From: CAVOAK01 sp965217615
Lineage (GTDB): Bacteria > Pseudomonadota > Alphaproteobacteria > UBA8366 > CAVOAK01
Direction: 5' to 3'
Assembly: GCA_965217615.1 (NCBI GenBank)
Contig: CBDCIT010000047.1
Location: forward strand, 124,001 to 188,000
Length of the DNA: 64,000 nucleotides
Both the position numbers and the translations under genes were made by a program. Below the pieces are notes generated by a model. The model did no database searches. It saw nothing but the letters and a program-made list of their open reading frames with translations, and was not told the origin of the DNA. Position 1 is the first letter of the stretch; every line of letters starts with the position of its first letter. This document shows positions 26,821 to 34,868 of this stretch, one piece after another.

Positions 26821-27768
26821 ATGCTGACCTTCCTTGCCCGGCGTCTCGCGGCATTGTTGCTCACCTTATTCGCGGCCTCCGCCGTGGTCTTCGTTGTGCT
26901 CGAAGTGTTGCCGGGCGACGTCGCTCAGATCATGCTGGGAACCGAGGCGCATGCGGATACATTGGCGGCACTGCGGTCGGAGTTGGGGCTCGATCGTCCC
27001 GCTGTAGAGCGCTATGTCCTTTGGCTTGCAGGGCTCGTATCCGGCGAAATGGGAACGAGCTACACCTACCATGTTCCGGTTGCCGAATTGGTGCGCGAGC
27101 GACTGAGCGTCACGATTCCTCTGGCGGCATTTGCCTTCCTGCTTTCCGCCCTGGTCGCGTTACCGGCCGGCATGTTTGCTGCCCAGCAGCATGACCGGAT
27201 CGGTGACTGGGGGGTGATGACGACGAGCCAACTCGCGCTCGCCATTCCCAATTTCTGGTTTGCAATCCTTCTGATCCTAATTTTTTCCGTTGCATTGGGA
27301 TGGCTTCCGGCTGGTGGTTTCCCCGGATGGGGCGACGGAGTTGGCAGCGCCTTGCGGTCTCTGCTTCTCCCCTCACTTGCGCTGGCGCTTGGTGAAGCGG
27401 CAATACTCGCACGTGTTACGCGGAGCGCCGTATTGGACACACTTGGCGAAGACTTCATACGCACTGCGCGCGCCAAGGGACTGGGCGCTACCGCGATCAT
27501 GCGCCGCCACGTTCTACGCAACGCGTTCATACCGATCGCCACTATACTCGGGCTGCAATTTGCATTTCTCGTCGCCGGCGCGGTGATCGTGGAGAACGTA
27601 TTTCATTTGCCGGGACTCGGCCGATTGCTGGTTCAGGCCGTGCATCAGCGTGATTTGATCGTTGTGCGGGACGTGGCTGTGTTGTTGGCCGGTCTCGTGA
27701 TCGTCGTGAACTTTCTGGTCGACGGTGCCTATGCGGTGATCGATCCGCGACCGAAGGCCGAACTGTGA
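26821..27768 (+). CDS. ABC transporter permease, DppB type
   Basis: Inner-membrane permease of 315 residues with about six helices. Starts with the family N-terminus MLTFLARRLAALLLTLFAAS; the ATPase-contact (EAA) loop reads DFIRTARAKGLGATAIMRRH. Its stop overlaps the next permease start. It works with the preceding binding protein. Confidence 0.92.
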   Translation: MLTFLARRLAALLLTLFAASAVVFVVLEVLPGDVAQIMLGTEAHADTLAALRSELGLDRPAVERYVLWLAGLVSGEMGTSYTYHVPVAELVRERLSVTIPLAAFAFLLSALVALPAGMFAAQQHDRIGDWGVMTTSQLALAIPNFWFAILLILIFSVALGWLPAGGFPGWGDGVGSALRSLLLPSLALALGEAAILARVTRSAVLDTLGEDFIRTARAKGLGATAIMRRHVLRNAFIPIATILGLQFAFLVAGAVIVENVFHLPGLGRLLVQAVHQRDLIVVRDVAVLLAGLVIVVNFLVDGAYAVIDPRPKAEL

Positions 27769-28607
27769 TCGGGCAAGGGCGGCTGGCACGTCGCAACCCC
27801 AACCTCGTCGGCGGTGCGACACTGACGCTTGCGATGGCGTTGGTGTGCGCGCTTTCACTGATCTGGACTCCCTACGCGCCTGATGCCATCGACGTCGTCA
27901 ACAAGCTGATGGCTCCATCGCCGGACCATTGGTTTGGCACCGATCACTTTGGTCGTGATGTGGCCTCGATGATCATGGTAGGTGCACGAAACTCGATAGT
28001 TGTGGCGACACTTGCAGTGGCGATTGGGCTTATCGGTGGCGGCGCACTTGGTCTCCTGGCGGCCCTCCGCCGGGGTTGGATCGACGAGGTCGTGATGCGG
28101 GCAACCGATCTTACTTTTGCGTTTCCGGCGTTGCTTACGGCGGTGCTCGTTTCCGCACTCAACGGACCGGGCGCCATCAACGTTGTACTCGCGGTCGGTA
28201 TGTTCAACGTCGCGGTGTTCGCACGGGTCACGAGGGGTGCCACAATTCAGGTCCTGCCGCGTCCCTTCCTGCGTGCAGCCTCGGCACTGGGCAAGAGCCC
28301 GTTCAGGATAGCTCTCGACCACCTGCTTCCCAGCATCGCCAGCGTGCTTCTTGTTCAGGCAACAATCCAGTTTTCCGTGGCCATTCTCGCGGAGGCGGGA
28401 CTGAGCTACCTGGGGTTGGGCGTTCAGCCGCCAAGTCCGAGCTTGGGACGAATGCTCAGCGACGCCCAAACTTTCATGTTTATCTCGCCGGCGCAGGCGC
28501 TGTTCCCGGGCATTGCCATTGCCGCGATTGTGCTCGGACTCAACCTTCTGGGCGATGGGCTACGCGATCTGCTCGACCCCAGGCTCGGGGTGTGGCGCAC
28601 CCGCTAG
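27765..28607 (+). CDS. ABC transporter permease, DppC type
   Basis: Second permease of the importer, 280 residues. GTG start overlapping the previous TGA. Family features: HWFGTDHFGRDVASMIMVGA, the EAA loop RPFLRAASALGKSPFRIALD, and the C-terminal GDGLRDLLDPRL. No ATP-binding subunit follows: the next gene is on the other strand, so the ATPases must be encoded elsewhere or shared. Confidence 0.92.
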   Translation: MIGQGRLARRNPNLVGGATLTLAMALVCALSLIWTPYAPDAIDVVNKLMAPSPDHWFGTDHFGRDVASMIMVGARNSIVVATLAVAIGLIGGGALGLLAALRRGWIDEVVMRATDLTFAFPALLTAVLVSALNGPGAINVVLAVGMFNVAVFARVTRGATIQVLPRPFLRAASALGKSPFRIALDHLLPSIASVLLVQATIQFSVAILAEAGLSYLGLGVQPPSPSLGRMLSDAQTFMFISPAQALFPGIAIAAIVLGLNLLGDGLRDLLDPRLGVWRTR

Positions 28608-28622
28608 TACCAGACGTATGCC

Positions 28623-29118
28623 TCAAACCTGCTCGCGGATAGGTTTTGCGTAAGCGGGCTCGACATCCCACGGAAAAAGTATCCAGGTGTCCTGACTGAC
28701 CTCGGTGATGAACGTGTCGACAAGCGGGCGTCCGGCGGGCTTCGCATAGATGGTTGCAAAATGTGCTTTGGGCAGCATGTCGCGAACCACCTGCGCGGTG
28801 ACCCCCGTATCGACCAGGTCGTCGACAATCAACCAGCCATCGCCGTCACCTTCGACGGGTTTCAGAATCTCGACATTGCCTTGATCTTTGTGTTCGTAAG
28901 AAGCGACGCACACGGTGTCGACCAGCCGGAGGTCGAGTTCACGCGCGACGATCGCGGCTGGGACGAGACCCCCCCCCCCGCGTGACGGCAATAACTCCTT
29001 TAAACGGACCGTCTTCGAGAAGCCGCCAGGCGAGCGCACGCGAGTGTCGGTGCAACTCGTCCCAGGAGACCGGAAACTCCCGTGTCGGGCCACTTGTAGG
29101 ATCTTGACGCAAGTGCAT
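28623..29118 (-). pseudogene. gpt: Xanthine(-guanine) phosphoribosyltransferase, frameshifted at a G tract
   Basis: Salvages xanthine/guanine to nucleotides. Reading from ATG 29118 (MHLRQDPTSGPTREFPVSWD) the first part, ending GVIAVTRGG, is in one frame; the rest (GLVPAAIVARELDLRLVDTV, PRPP loop LIVDDLVDTG, C-terminal DTWILFPWDVEP) is in another. The break is an 11-base G run (minus strand) at 28969-28979. Family sequence expects seven (or ten) Gs here to join the halves as TRGGLVPA. The total of 496 bases is one more than a multiple of three. Either a sequencing error in a homopolymer, a real inactivation, or a slippage-switchable gene. Confidence 0.85.
28969..28979. repeat. 11-base C/G homopolymer
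   Basis: Eleven consecutive Cs on the plus strand, at the point where the gpt frame is lost. Homopolymers of this length are mutational hotspots and also frequent sequencing-error sites. Confidence 0.95.
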
Positions 29119-29202
29119 TCTCCCGCATCGGCGGGTGTGTTTTAGCGGCGCATCGGGGTCAGACGCAATGGGGCCGGAAGGGTTGTCCGAGCAACAACGC
29201 GC

Positions 29203-29625
29203 TCATGCACTTTCCGCCTCGAGAAGGAAGCAGCCGTCGATTCGCCAACTGCCGTCCGGCTGGAGTGCCATGGAGTACAGGGCAATGACGGGGATTCCGT
29301 CGGGTCCGACAAGAAGGACGCGCTGCGTTGGCTGACCGCGAAGTGTGATCAGGTCCTGGAATTGTACGGAGCGAGGACGATAGTGGGGCTGGTAGGCTTG
29401 AATGACGGAAGCCATGAAATTTTCGGCGTTGCCGAAACGCGCTTGAATGCCGGGCGATGCGTATGAGAACGCTTCGGCTCCGTTGTCCCGTCGAAATGCG
29501 TCGATCTGCAATTCGATGATCGCGATAATTGCAGCTTTGTCGGCGGCGGTCGGCACTTCTTCCGACCGGCTAATCCCTACCGACGAAATCATTAGCAGGA
29601 TTACGATGCCAAACGGACGGTTCAA
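29203..29625 (-). CDS. DUF4864 domain protein, secreted
   Basis: 140 residues with an N-terminal signal (FGIVILLMISSVGIS). The remainder matches the DUF4864 pattern: IIELQIDAFRRDNGAEAFSY, ASPGIQARFGNAENFM, YRPRSVQFQDL, and a C-terminal GSWRIDGCFLL, probably an NTF2-like fold. Function unknown. Confidence 0.8.
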   Translation of the reverse strand: MNRPFGIVILLMISSVGISRSEEVPTAADKAAIIAIIELQIDAFRRDNGAEAFSYASPGIQARFGNAENFMASVIQAYQPHYRPRSVQFQDLITLRGQPTQRVLLVGPDGIPVIALYSMALQPDGSWRIDGCFLLEAESA

Positions 29626-29698
29626 GATACCAGATCTAATGATACATACTCCTCACTGGCAGATCGGGACCGCCAGTTGGACATGTCTCAATACGGAA

Positions 29699-30328
29699 TC
29701 AGGCGACACTTAGCTTCGCGACACGTAATTCAGATATCGCGCGTCGGATGACCTGCCAAGATGCGGTGAGCGCCAAAGTTGCCATGACGGTTGCGACTCC
29801 CAAATCAGGCCAGCCAGTGTCGCTAGCGACGACGCCGGCTGCAGCGAGCATCACCGCGATGTTGCCAATAGCGTCGTTGCGGCTGCACAGCCAAACCGAT
29901 TGCATGTTTGCGTCACCCTTGCGAAATCCAAACAGCAGTGCCGTGCATATCACATTGGCGACCAGTGCCGCAAAGCCAATTGTGCCCATGACAAATGCTC
30001 CTGGCATGACGCCAAAATGCGCGTTGTATAGCGTGGCGCCGAGTACCCAAATGCCGAATGCTCCCATCGACAGACCCTTGAGCAGCGCTGCGCCTGCCCG
30101 CCACTTCAGTGCCATACCCAGAACAAATAGGCTTATGGCGTAACTCATCGAGTCGCCAAGAAAATCGAGCGCATCTGCTTGCAGGGACACTGATCCGGCG
30201 GTGAGGCCAGCGACAATCTCGACGGCGAACATGGCGGCATTGATTACGAGTACGATTACGAGAATGCGGCGAAGCTTGGGAAGCGCCAAATCGGAGGAGT
30301 GGGAATGAGGGTGGTAGTGGCCCATCAT
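29699..30328 (-). CDS. Cation diffusion facilitator without C-terminal domain
   Basis: Inner-membrane metal/proton antiporter. 209 residues with a His-rich N-terminus (HYHPHSHSS) and six predicted helices. The metal site in helix 2 is DFLGD (D55, D59) as in YiiP; in helix 5 it is CSRND, with Cys148 where His is usual and Asp152. The cytoplasmic C-terminal domain of ordinary family members (about 300 residues) is absent. A 40-bp palindrome 61 bases upstream suggests metal-responsive control. Metal specificity unknown. Confidence 0.85.
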   Translation of the reverse strand: MMGHYHPHSHSSDLALPKLRRILVIVLVINAAMFAVEIVAGLTAGSVSLQADALDFLGDSMSYAISLFVLGMALKWRAGAALLKGLSMGAFGIWVLGATLYNAHFGVMPGAFVMGTIGFAALVANVICTALLFGFRKGDANMQSVWLCSRNDAIGNIAVMLAAAGVVASDTGWPDLGVATVMATLALTASWQVIRRAISELRVAKLSVA

Positions 30329-30389
30329 TGGTCCTTTACAGGCGGTCTACGATACCAATCGGCAGCTAAGCGTGGCGCCTGAAGTTCCA

Positions 30390-30429
30390 TCACTTACATA
30401 TATGAACAATTGTTCATATATGTAAGTGA
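30390..30429. promoter_or_regulatory. 40-bp perfect palindrome, likely metal-sensor operator
   Basis: Every base from 30390 to 30429 pairs symmetrically; the centre reads TATGAACAATTGTTCATA. Repeats of the form ATGAACA...TGTTCAT are the known operator pattern of ArsR/SmtB-family zinc/cobalt sensors. It lies between the efflux gene start (30328) and the tldE stop (30470), so it can control only the efflux gene. No ArsR gene is in the window. The palindrome is seen; the regulator is inferred. Confidence 0.7.
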
Positions 30430-30469
30430 GCTGTCAACCGTCAAATTGACGAACTTCAAAAAGCTCCAA

Positions 30470-31804
30470 CTATGCGCCGGCGACGGTCATTCCCTCGACG
30501 CGCAAGGTCGGTGCGTCGGTACCTAATCGGAACACCAAATCATTGGCTGGCGTCATGTTAAGGAACATGTTCTTCATATTTCCGGCGACCGTCATTTCGC
30601 TCACTGGATAGCTAATCTCTCCGTTCTCGATCCAGAATCCGGCGGCGCCGCGGCTGTAGTCGCCGGTTATGTTGTTGATGCCGAAACCCATCAATTCGGT
30701 TACGTAGAATCCGCTCTCTATGTCGGCGATCAGCGCCTGCGGCGTCATGTGGCCGGCCTCCATATAGAGGTTTGTTGTCGAGGGAGATGGTGGTGACGAA
30801 GTTCCGCGCGACGCGCGCCCGGTGCTCTTGAGTCCAAGCTGGCGCGCCGATCGCAGATCGAGCACCCAGCTCGTAAGAGTGCCGGCGTCGATTAGCTTCA
30901 TTGCTGGTGTCGCAATTCCCTCGGCGTCGAAGGGCTTTGAGCGCAGACCGCGCCTACGGTGGGGATCGTCGACAATCGTCACATCGTCCGCGAATACGGT
31001 CGTCGTCATCGCGTTCTTCAGAAAGCTCGTGCCGCGGGCAATTGCCGCGCCATTGATCGCCGACGCGAAATGCCGAACGAGGCCCGCAGAGACACGAGGA
31101 TCGTAAACGACCGGAACCTTTGCAGTCGGGGCCTTGCGCGGGTGGAGGCGACGCACCGTCCGCTCGCCGGCGGTGCGCCCGGTCTCAGCGGCGTCCTCGA
31201 CATCGGCAGCAAACACGGCGCTTGAAAATTCATAGTCGCGTTCCATCGCCGTGCCTTCGCCGGCCAGTACAGCAACGCCGATGCCGTGCCGTGATACCGC
31301 GTAGCTGCCGGTAAACCCATTTGATGCGGCAAGTACGATTTCGCTTCGGCTCCAGCTTGCCTCGGCGCCTTCTGAATTGGTGACACCTTCGACATTAAGT
31401 GCCGCTTCCTCGCAGGTTCTGGCCAACTCGACCAACTGGTCGGCCGTCGGCTCACCATCGTCGCAGAGATCGAGATCAGGAAGCCCGCGATTTGCCAGCT
31501 CGCTGGACTCGGCGAGGCCACAATAGGGGTCCTCGGGCACCGCGCGCGCCATCGCTAGCGCGCGATCCGCCAGGTCGTCCAGGCTTGTATCCGTCCAATC
31601 GTTGGACGACACGATCGCTTGTCGTTTGCCGATCAGGACGCGTAACCCCAAGTCTTGCGACTCGGCGCGCTCGACCATCTCAGGTTCTTTCAACCTTTGT
31701 GACAATTCAAGCGACAGGCTGTTTACAAGCACGGCATCCGCGGCGGCGGCGCCGCGCGTCTTGGCCTTTGAGATCAAATCGTCGAGCAGATCGGGTGCAT
31801 CCAC
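30470..31804 (-). CDS. tldE: TldE/PmbA metalloprotease partner subunit
   Basis: Non-catalytic partner of TldD; the heterodimer degrades unfolded peptides and matures microcin-type peptides. 444 residues with the PmbA features ESQDLGLRVLIGKRQAIVSS, YDPRVSAGLVRHFASAINGA, GRASRGTSSPPSPSTTNLYM and the C-terminal EISYPVSEMTVAGNMKNMF. The catalytic HExxxH of TldD is absent, as expected. Its partner is about 9.4 kb away at 41197-42630 on the same strand. Confidence 0.93.
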   Translation of the reverse strand: MDAPDLLDDLISKAKTRGAAAADAVLVNSLSLELSQRLKEPEMVERAESQDLGLRVLIGKRQAIVSSNDWTDTSLDDLADRALAMARAVPEDPYCGLAESSELANRGLPDLDLCDDGEPTADQLVELARTCEEAALNVEGVTNSEGAEASWSRSEIVLAASNGFTGSYAVSRHGIGVAVLAGEGTAMERDYEFSSAVFAADVEDAAETGRTAGERTVRRLHPRKAPTAKVPVVYDPRVSAGLVRHFASAINGAAIARGTSFLKNAMTTTVFADDVTIVDDPHRRRGLRSKPFDAEGIATPAMKLIDAGTLTSWVLDLRSARQLGLKSTGRASRGTSSPPSPSTTNLYMEAGHMTPQALIADIESGFYVTELMGFGINNITGDYSRGAAGFWIENGEISYPVSEMTVAGNMKNMFLNMTPANDLVFRLGTDAPTLRVEGMTVAGA

Positions 31805-31903
31805 GGTGGATCAAGTCCCTTTCTAGGTTTCAAACATGCCGCGCCAATAGCAAGTACAGGCAGGATATGGCAACAGCGAAGGCGTCCCACGACTTCCGCT
31901 TCA

Positions 31904-32158
31904 TCAAATGTTGAGAAGTATCGCGACGACGACGATCACCACCAGCAGGCACGGATTCATGAGAAACAACACCCGGGCGCGGGTATAGCGCTCGGGTGTG
32001 TCGGCATCCTCTGCTTCGATTTCGTCGTCGCCGGCCTCCTTCAGCCTGCGCGCCCGCTCGCGATCAGGCGCCGTATACCATTTGTTAAGGACGAGCAGCG
32101 CCAATACCGCCAGCGCAATCAGCCATCCGAACTTACCAAGGAACTCCGCGAACGTCAT
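31904..32158 (-). CDS. Small membrane protein, unknown
   Basis: 84 residues: a hydrophobic helix near the N-terminus (WLIALAVLALLVLNKW), a charged middle rich in Asp/Glu/Arg, and a second C-terminal helix (LLVVIVVVAILLNI). No family recognised. Sits in tandem between the MAPEG gene and tldE on the same strand, which supports it being real. Confidence 0.6.
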   Translation of the reverse strand: MTFAEFLGKFGWLIALAVLALLVLNKWYTAPDRERARRLKEAGDDEIEAEDADTPERYTRARVLFLMNPCLLVVIVVVAILLNI

Positions 32159-32232
32159 GAGTCTGCGCCGGTCATACGTGTCCGGCTAACTCGACCCGCT
32201 GAGAACGGGCGTCTGCGAAGATCGGACCTTCG

Positions 32233-32652
32233 CTACATCTGGCTCGACATGCCGCCGGCGAAAAACAAATAGATGGCGTAGGTACTGGCGAGCAAGACGA
32301 CCAGCCACGTCACTGTCTGGCCAACCAGTCGGCCCGCTGAACGTCCGGGACTGGAATAGAGACCTTGAGCGTGCCACGCGCGGGCGACAAACAGGCCGGC
32401 ACCAAGCACGTGAATCGCAAGTGCAGGCGCCCCGACGATTTCAATGACGGCTAAGAGAACGAGGGCAAGTGGCACGTATTCGGAATTGTTGCCGTGCACA
32501 CGGATGACGCGCTGCATATCGGCGTCACCGTTATCGCCGAAGTCGATGTCGCGCTTTGCGCGGTTGCGCGTGACGTTGATCGCGAGCCACAGGGCGACAA
32601 GCCCGTTGAGGCCCGCGTAGAGTGCGGTAATCAGTGGTGCGGTAAGTTCCAT
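32233..32652 (-). CDS. MAPEG family membrane protein
   Basis: Four-helix inner-membrane protein of 139 residues related to microsomal glutathione S-transferases. Diagnostic segment RVHGNNSEYVPLALVLLAVI (Asn-Glu-Tyr-Pro region), then ARAWHAQGLYS and a last helix. Substrate unknown; the gshA gene lies 7 kb away, but a link is speculative. Confidence 0.85.
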   Translation of the reverse strand: MELTAPLITALYAGLNGLVALWLAINVTRNRAKRDIDFGDNGDADMQRVIRVHGNNSEYVPLALVLLAVIEIVGAPALAIHVLGAGLFVARAWHAQGLYSSPGRSAGRLVGQTVTWLVVLLASTYAIYLFFAGGMSSQM

Positions 32653-32747
32653 TTTCTCGTTTTCCCCATGTCAGGTATCAAGAACCCAAGAGATTCTACA
32701 CGATTGTGCAAAGCGGCACTGCGGAAATTTAAAAACCGAAACTTCCC

Positions 32748-34256
32748 CTATTTCCAAATCGATTTACCTGATCCAGGGAGCCCGAGATCTGACCACATGG
32801 TCGTCACTTTTTCGATCACGTCGTCAGACATGCGGATCTTTCGACCCCATTCCCGCTTCGTCTCGGGCGGCCACTTGTTCGTCGCATCGAGCCCAACCTT
32901 TGAGCCGAGCCCGGACTCCGGGCTTGCAAAATCTAGGTAGTCGATTGGCGTATTTTCGACAACCGTCAAATCACGGGCAGGATCCATGCGTGTTGCGACC
33001 GCCCACATAACCTCGGACCAAGATCGGGTGTCGATATCGTCGTCGACGACGATCACCCATTTCGTATAGGTGAACTGACGAAGATAGGACCAAATGCCCA
33101 TCATCACCCGCTTGGCGTGGCCCGGATAGGATTTGCGGATCGAGGCGACGGCAATGCGGTAGGAGCAACCCTCGGGCGGCAGCCAGAAGTCGACGATCTC
33201 TGGAAACTGCTGCTGCAGGAGAGGAATAAACAACTCGTTCAGCGCCTCCGCGAGAATGCTCGGCTCGTCGGGCGGACGTCCGGTAAAGGTTGAGAGATAA
33301 ATCGGCTCTTGGCGCATGGTTATCGCGCTAACGTGGAACACCGGAAACCGTTCGATGGCGTTGTAGTAGCCGGTGTGATCGCCGTAGGGCCCTTCGTCGC
33401 CATATTCATCCAGCGAGACATGTCCCTCGAGCACGATCTCTGCCTGCGCGGGCACCTTCAGCGGCACCGTGCGGCAGTCCACAAGATCCATCCTTTCTGC
33501 CCTGAGTAATCCCGCGAACTGATACTCCGACAAGGTCTCGGGCAGCGGCGCAACGGCGGCCAAAATGGCACCCGGATCGGCGCCAATCACAGCTGCAGCC
33601 GGAAAGGGGCCGGTGCTTTCGGCCTTCCAGCTCGCGTGATGCTGCGCGCCTCCACGATGTGCGAGCCAACGCATAAAGGTCGTCTTCCGCCCCGTCACCT
33701 GCATGCGATAAATGCCGAGGTTGAAGTCGTCGGTGCGCGCCGAACCGGGACCGCGCGTCACCACCAGCGGCCAGGTGATGAGGGGCGCGGGCTCGCCAGG
33801 CCAGCAGGTCTGCACCGGCAGTATCGAGAGATCTATCGCGTCGCCTTCGAGCACGACTTCATGAACCGGAGCGTCGCGCACAGTACGTGGCTTCATTGCC
33901 ATTGCAGATTTCAGGAGCGGCAACATTCCGACCGCTTCGCGCCAACCATCGGGTAGTTCAGGCTGTCGTAACATTGCCAAGGTCTCGCCAAACGCGCGCA
34001 GTTCGCTCGGTTCCCGCTCCATGCCCCAGGCGACACGCTCGACGGTCCCGAATAGGTTGGCTAGGACCGGCATATCGAAGGCTTTGCCGTCGTCCGCGAT
34101 AACATTCTCAAACAATACGGCTGGTCCCCGTTCAGCAAGCAGCCGCGTCTGGATTTCTGTTAATTCAAGATTTGGCGATACCGGCGCCGATACACGTACC
34201 AGTCGCCCTTCCGTTTCGAGGCGGGCGATAAAAACACGGAGCGATGTATAAGGCAT
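32748..34256 (-). CDS. ubiD: UbiD family decarboxylase (ubiquinone synthesis)
   Basis: Prenyl-FMN-dependent decarboxylase of 3-polyprenyl-4-hydroxybenzoate. 502 residues, the normal length. Conserved blocks: AERGPAVLFENV, VVTRGPGSARTDDFNLGIYR, DEYGDEGPYGDHTGYYN (metal and cofactor region) and KWVIVVDDDIDTRSWSEVMW. ubiA, the preceding pathway step, is about 3.2 kb away on the same strand. Confidence 0.94.
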   Translation of the reverse strand: MPYTSLRVFIARLETEGRLVRVSAPVSPNLELTEIQTRLLAERGPAVLFENVIADDGKAFDMPVLANLFGTVERVAWGMEREPSELRAFGETLAMLRQPELPDGWREAVGMLPLLKSAMAMKPRTVRDAPVHEVVLEGDAIDLSILPVQTCWPGEPAPLITWPLVVTRGPGSARTDDFNLGIYRMQVTGRKTTFMRWLAHRGGAQHHASWKAESTGPFPAAAVIGADPGAILAAVAPLPETLSEYQFAGLLRAERMDLVDCRTVPLKVPAQAEIVLEGHVSLDEYGDEGPYGDHTGYYNAIERFPVFHVSAITMRQEPIYLSTFTGRPPDEPSILAEALNELFIPLLQQQFPEIVDFWLPPEGCSYRIAVASIRKSYPGHAKRVMMGIWSYLRQFTYTKWVIVVDDDIDTRSWSEVMWAVATRMDPARDLTVVENTPIDYLDFASPESGLGSKVGLDATNKWPPETKREWGRKIRMSDDVIEKVTTMWSDLGLPGSGKSIWK

Positions 34257-34441
34257 GGCCGGCTTCGCTTGAGTACTTCTATGTTAACCCGTCGCGATAC
34301 AGCCTCTATCGCGGTGTCCGGTCAAGTCTGTCGGCGGTAAGGTCAACTATCGGCTCAACTTGCCTTGTGTTAAACAATTTCGCCCAGCCCAGTGCAATTC
34401 CAGTATGGGCTCGCACTTGCGTTCCATGAGGAATGATATCG

Positions 34442-34816
34442 GTGGCACATAAATATTTGGTCGTTGGTGGCGAGTATACAGACACGACTTTCAGCAAGAT
34501 CGCGGACGACGGGCCCGAACAGCGTCTCGGTCCGTTCGATGCTTACGATGAAGCGAAGGCGGTTTGGCGCGCCAAGGCGATGGAAAGCATCGACGATGCC
34601 CACGTCCGATATCGCATCGAGGAGGAGGATTCCAGCGCATTTTGGGTCGTTGGCGGCACCTATACCGGCACAGACTTTAAGACCATCGCAGGCGGTGGCG
34701 AGGAAGAACGGCACGGGCCGTTTGCCGACTATGAAGCGGCAAAGGCCGACTGGCGCGCCAGGGCGATGGAAACCATCGACGACGCCCATGTCCGCTACCG
34801 TATTGAGAATATTTGA
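34442..34816 (+). CDS. Tandem DUF4170 protein
   Basis: 124 residues made of two copies of the short alphaproteobacterial DUF4170 domain: YLVVGGEYTDTTFSKIADD to AHVRYRIEE, and FWVVGGTYTGTDFKTIAGG to AHVRYRIEN. Usually the domain occurs alone in about 70-80 residues, so this is an internal duplication. GTG at 34442 is preferred because AGGA is nine bases upstream; an in-frame ATG at 34433 is too close to it. One base separates its stop from the next (interrupted) gene. Confidence 0.85.
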   Translation: MAHKYLVVGGEYTDTTFSKIADDGPEQRLGPFDAYDEAKAVWRAKAMESIDDAHVRYRIEEEDSSAFWVVGGTYTGTDFKTIAGGGEEERHGPFADYEAAKADWRARAMETIDDAHVRYRIENI

Positions 34817-34864
34817 CGTGGATAGCGCGCGCGCCGGACATCTTGCCCGTGCCAGGGGGTACCC

Positions 34865-34868
34865 TTAT
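34865..34868. repeat. Left target-site duplication TTAT
   Basis: Four-base copy directly outside the left inverted repeat of the IS5-family element; identical to 36154-36157. Confidence 0.85.

Noticed and set aside
28623..29093. Single intact 156-residue phosphoribosyltransferase starting at 29093
   Set aside because: Its first 30 or so residues are out-of-frame sequence; the true N-terminus is in the other frame from 29118, so the gene is frameshifted rather than intact.
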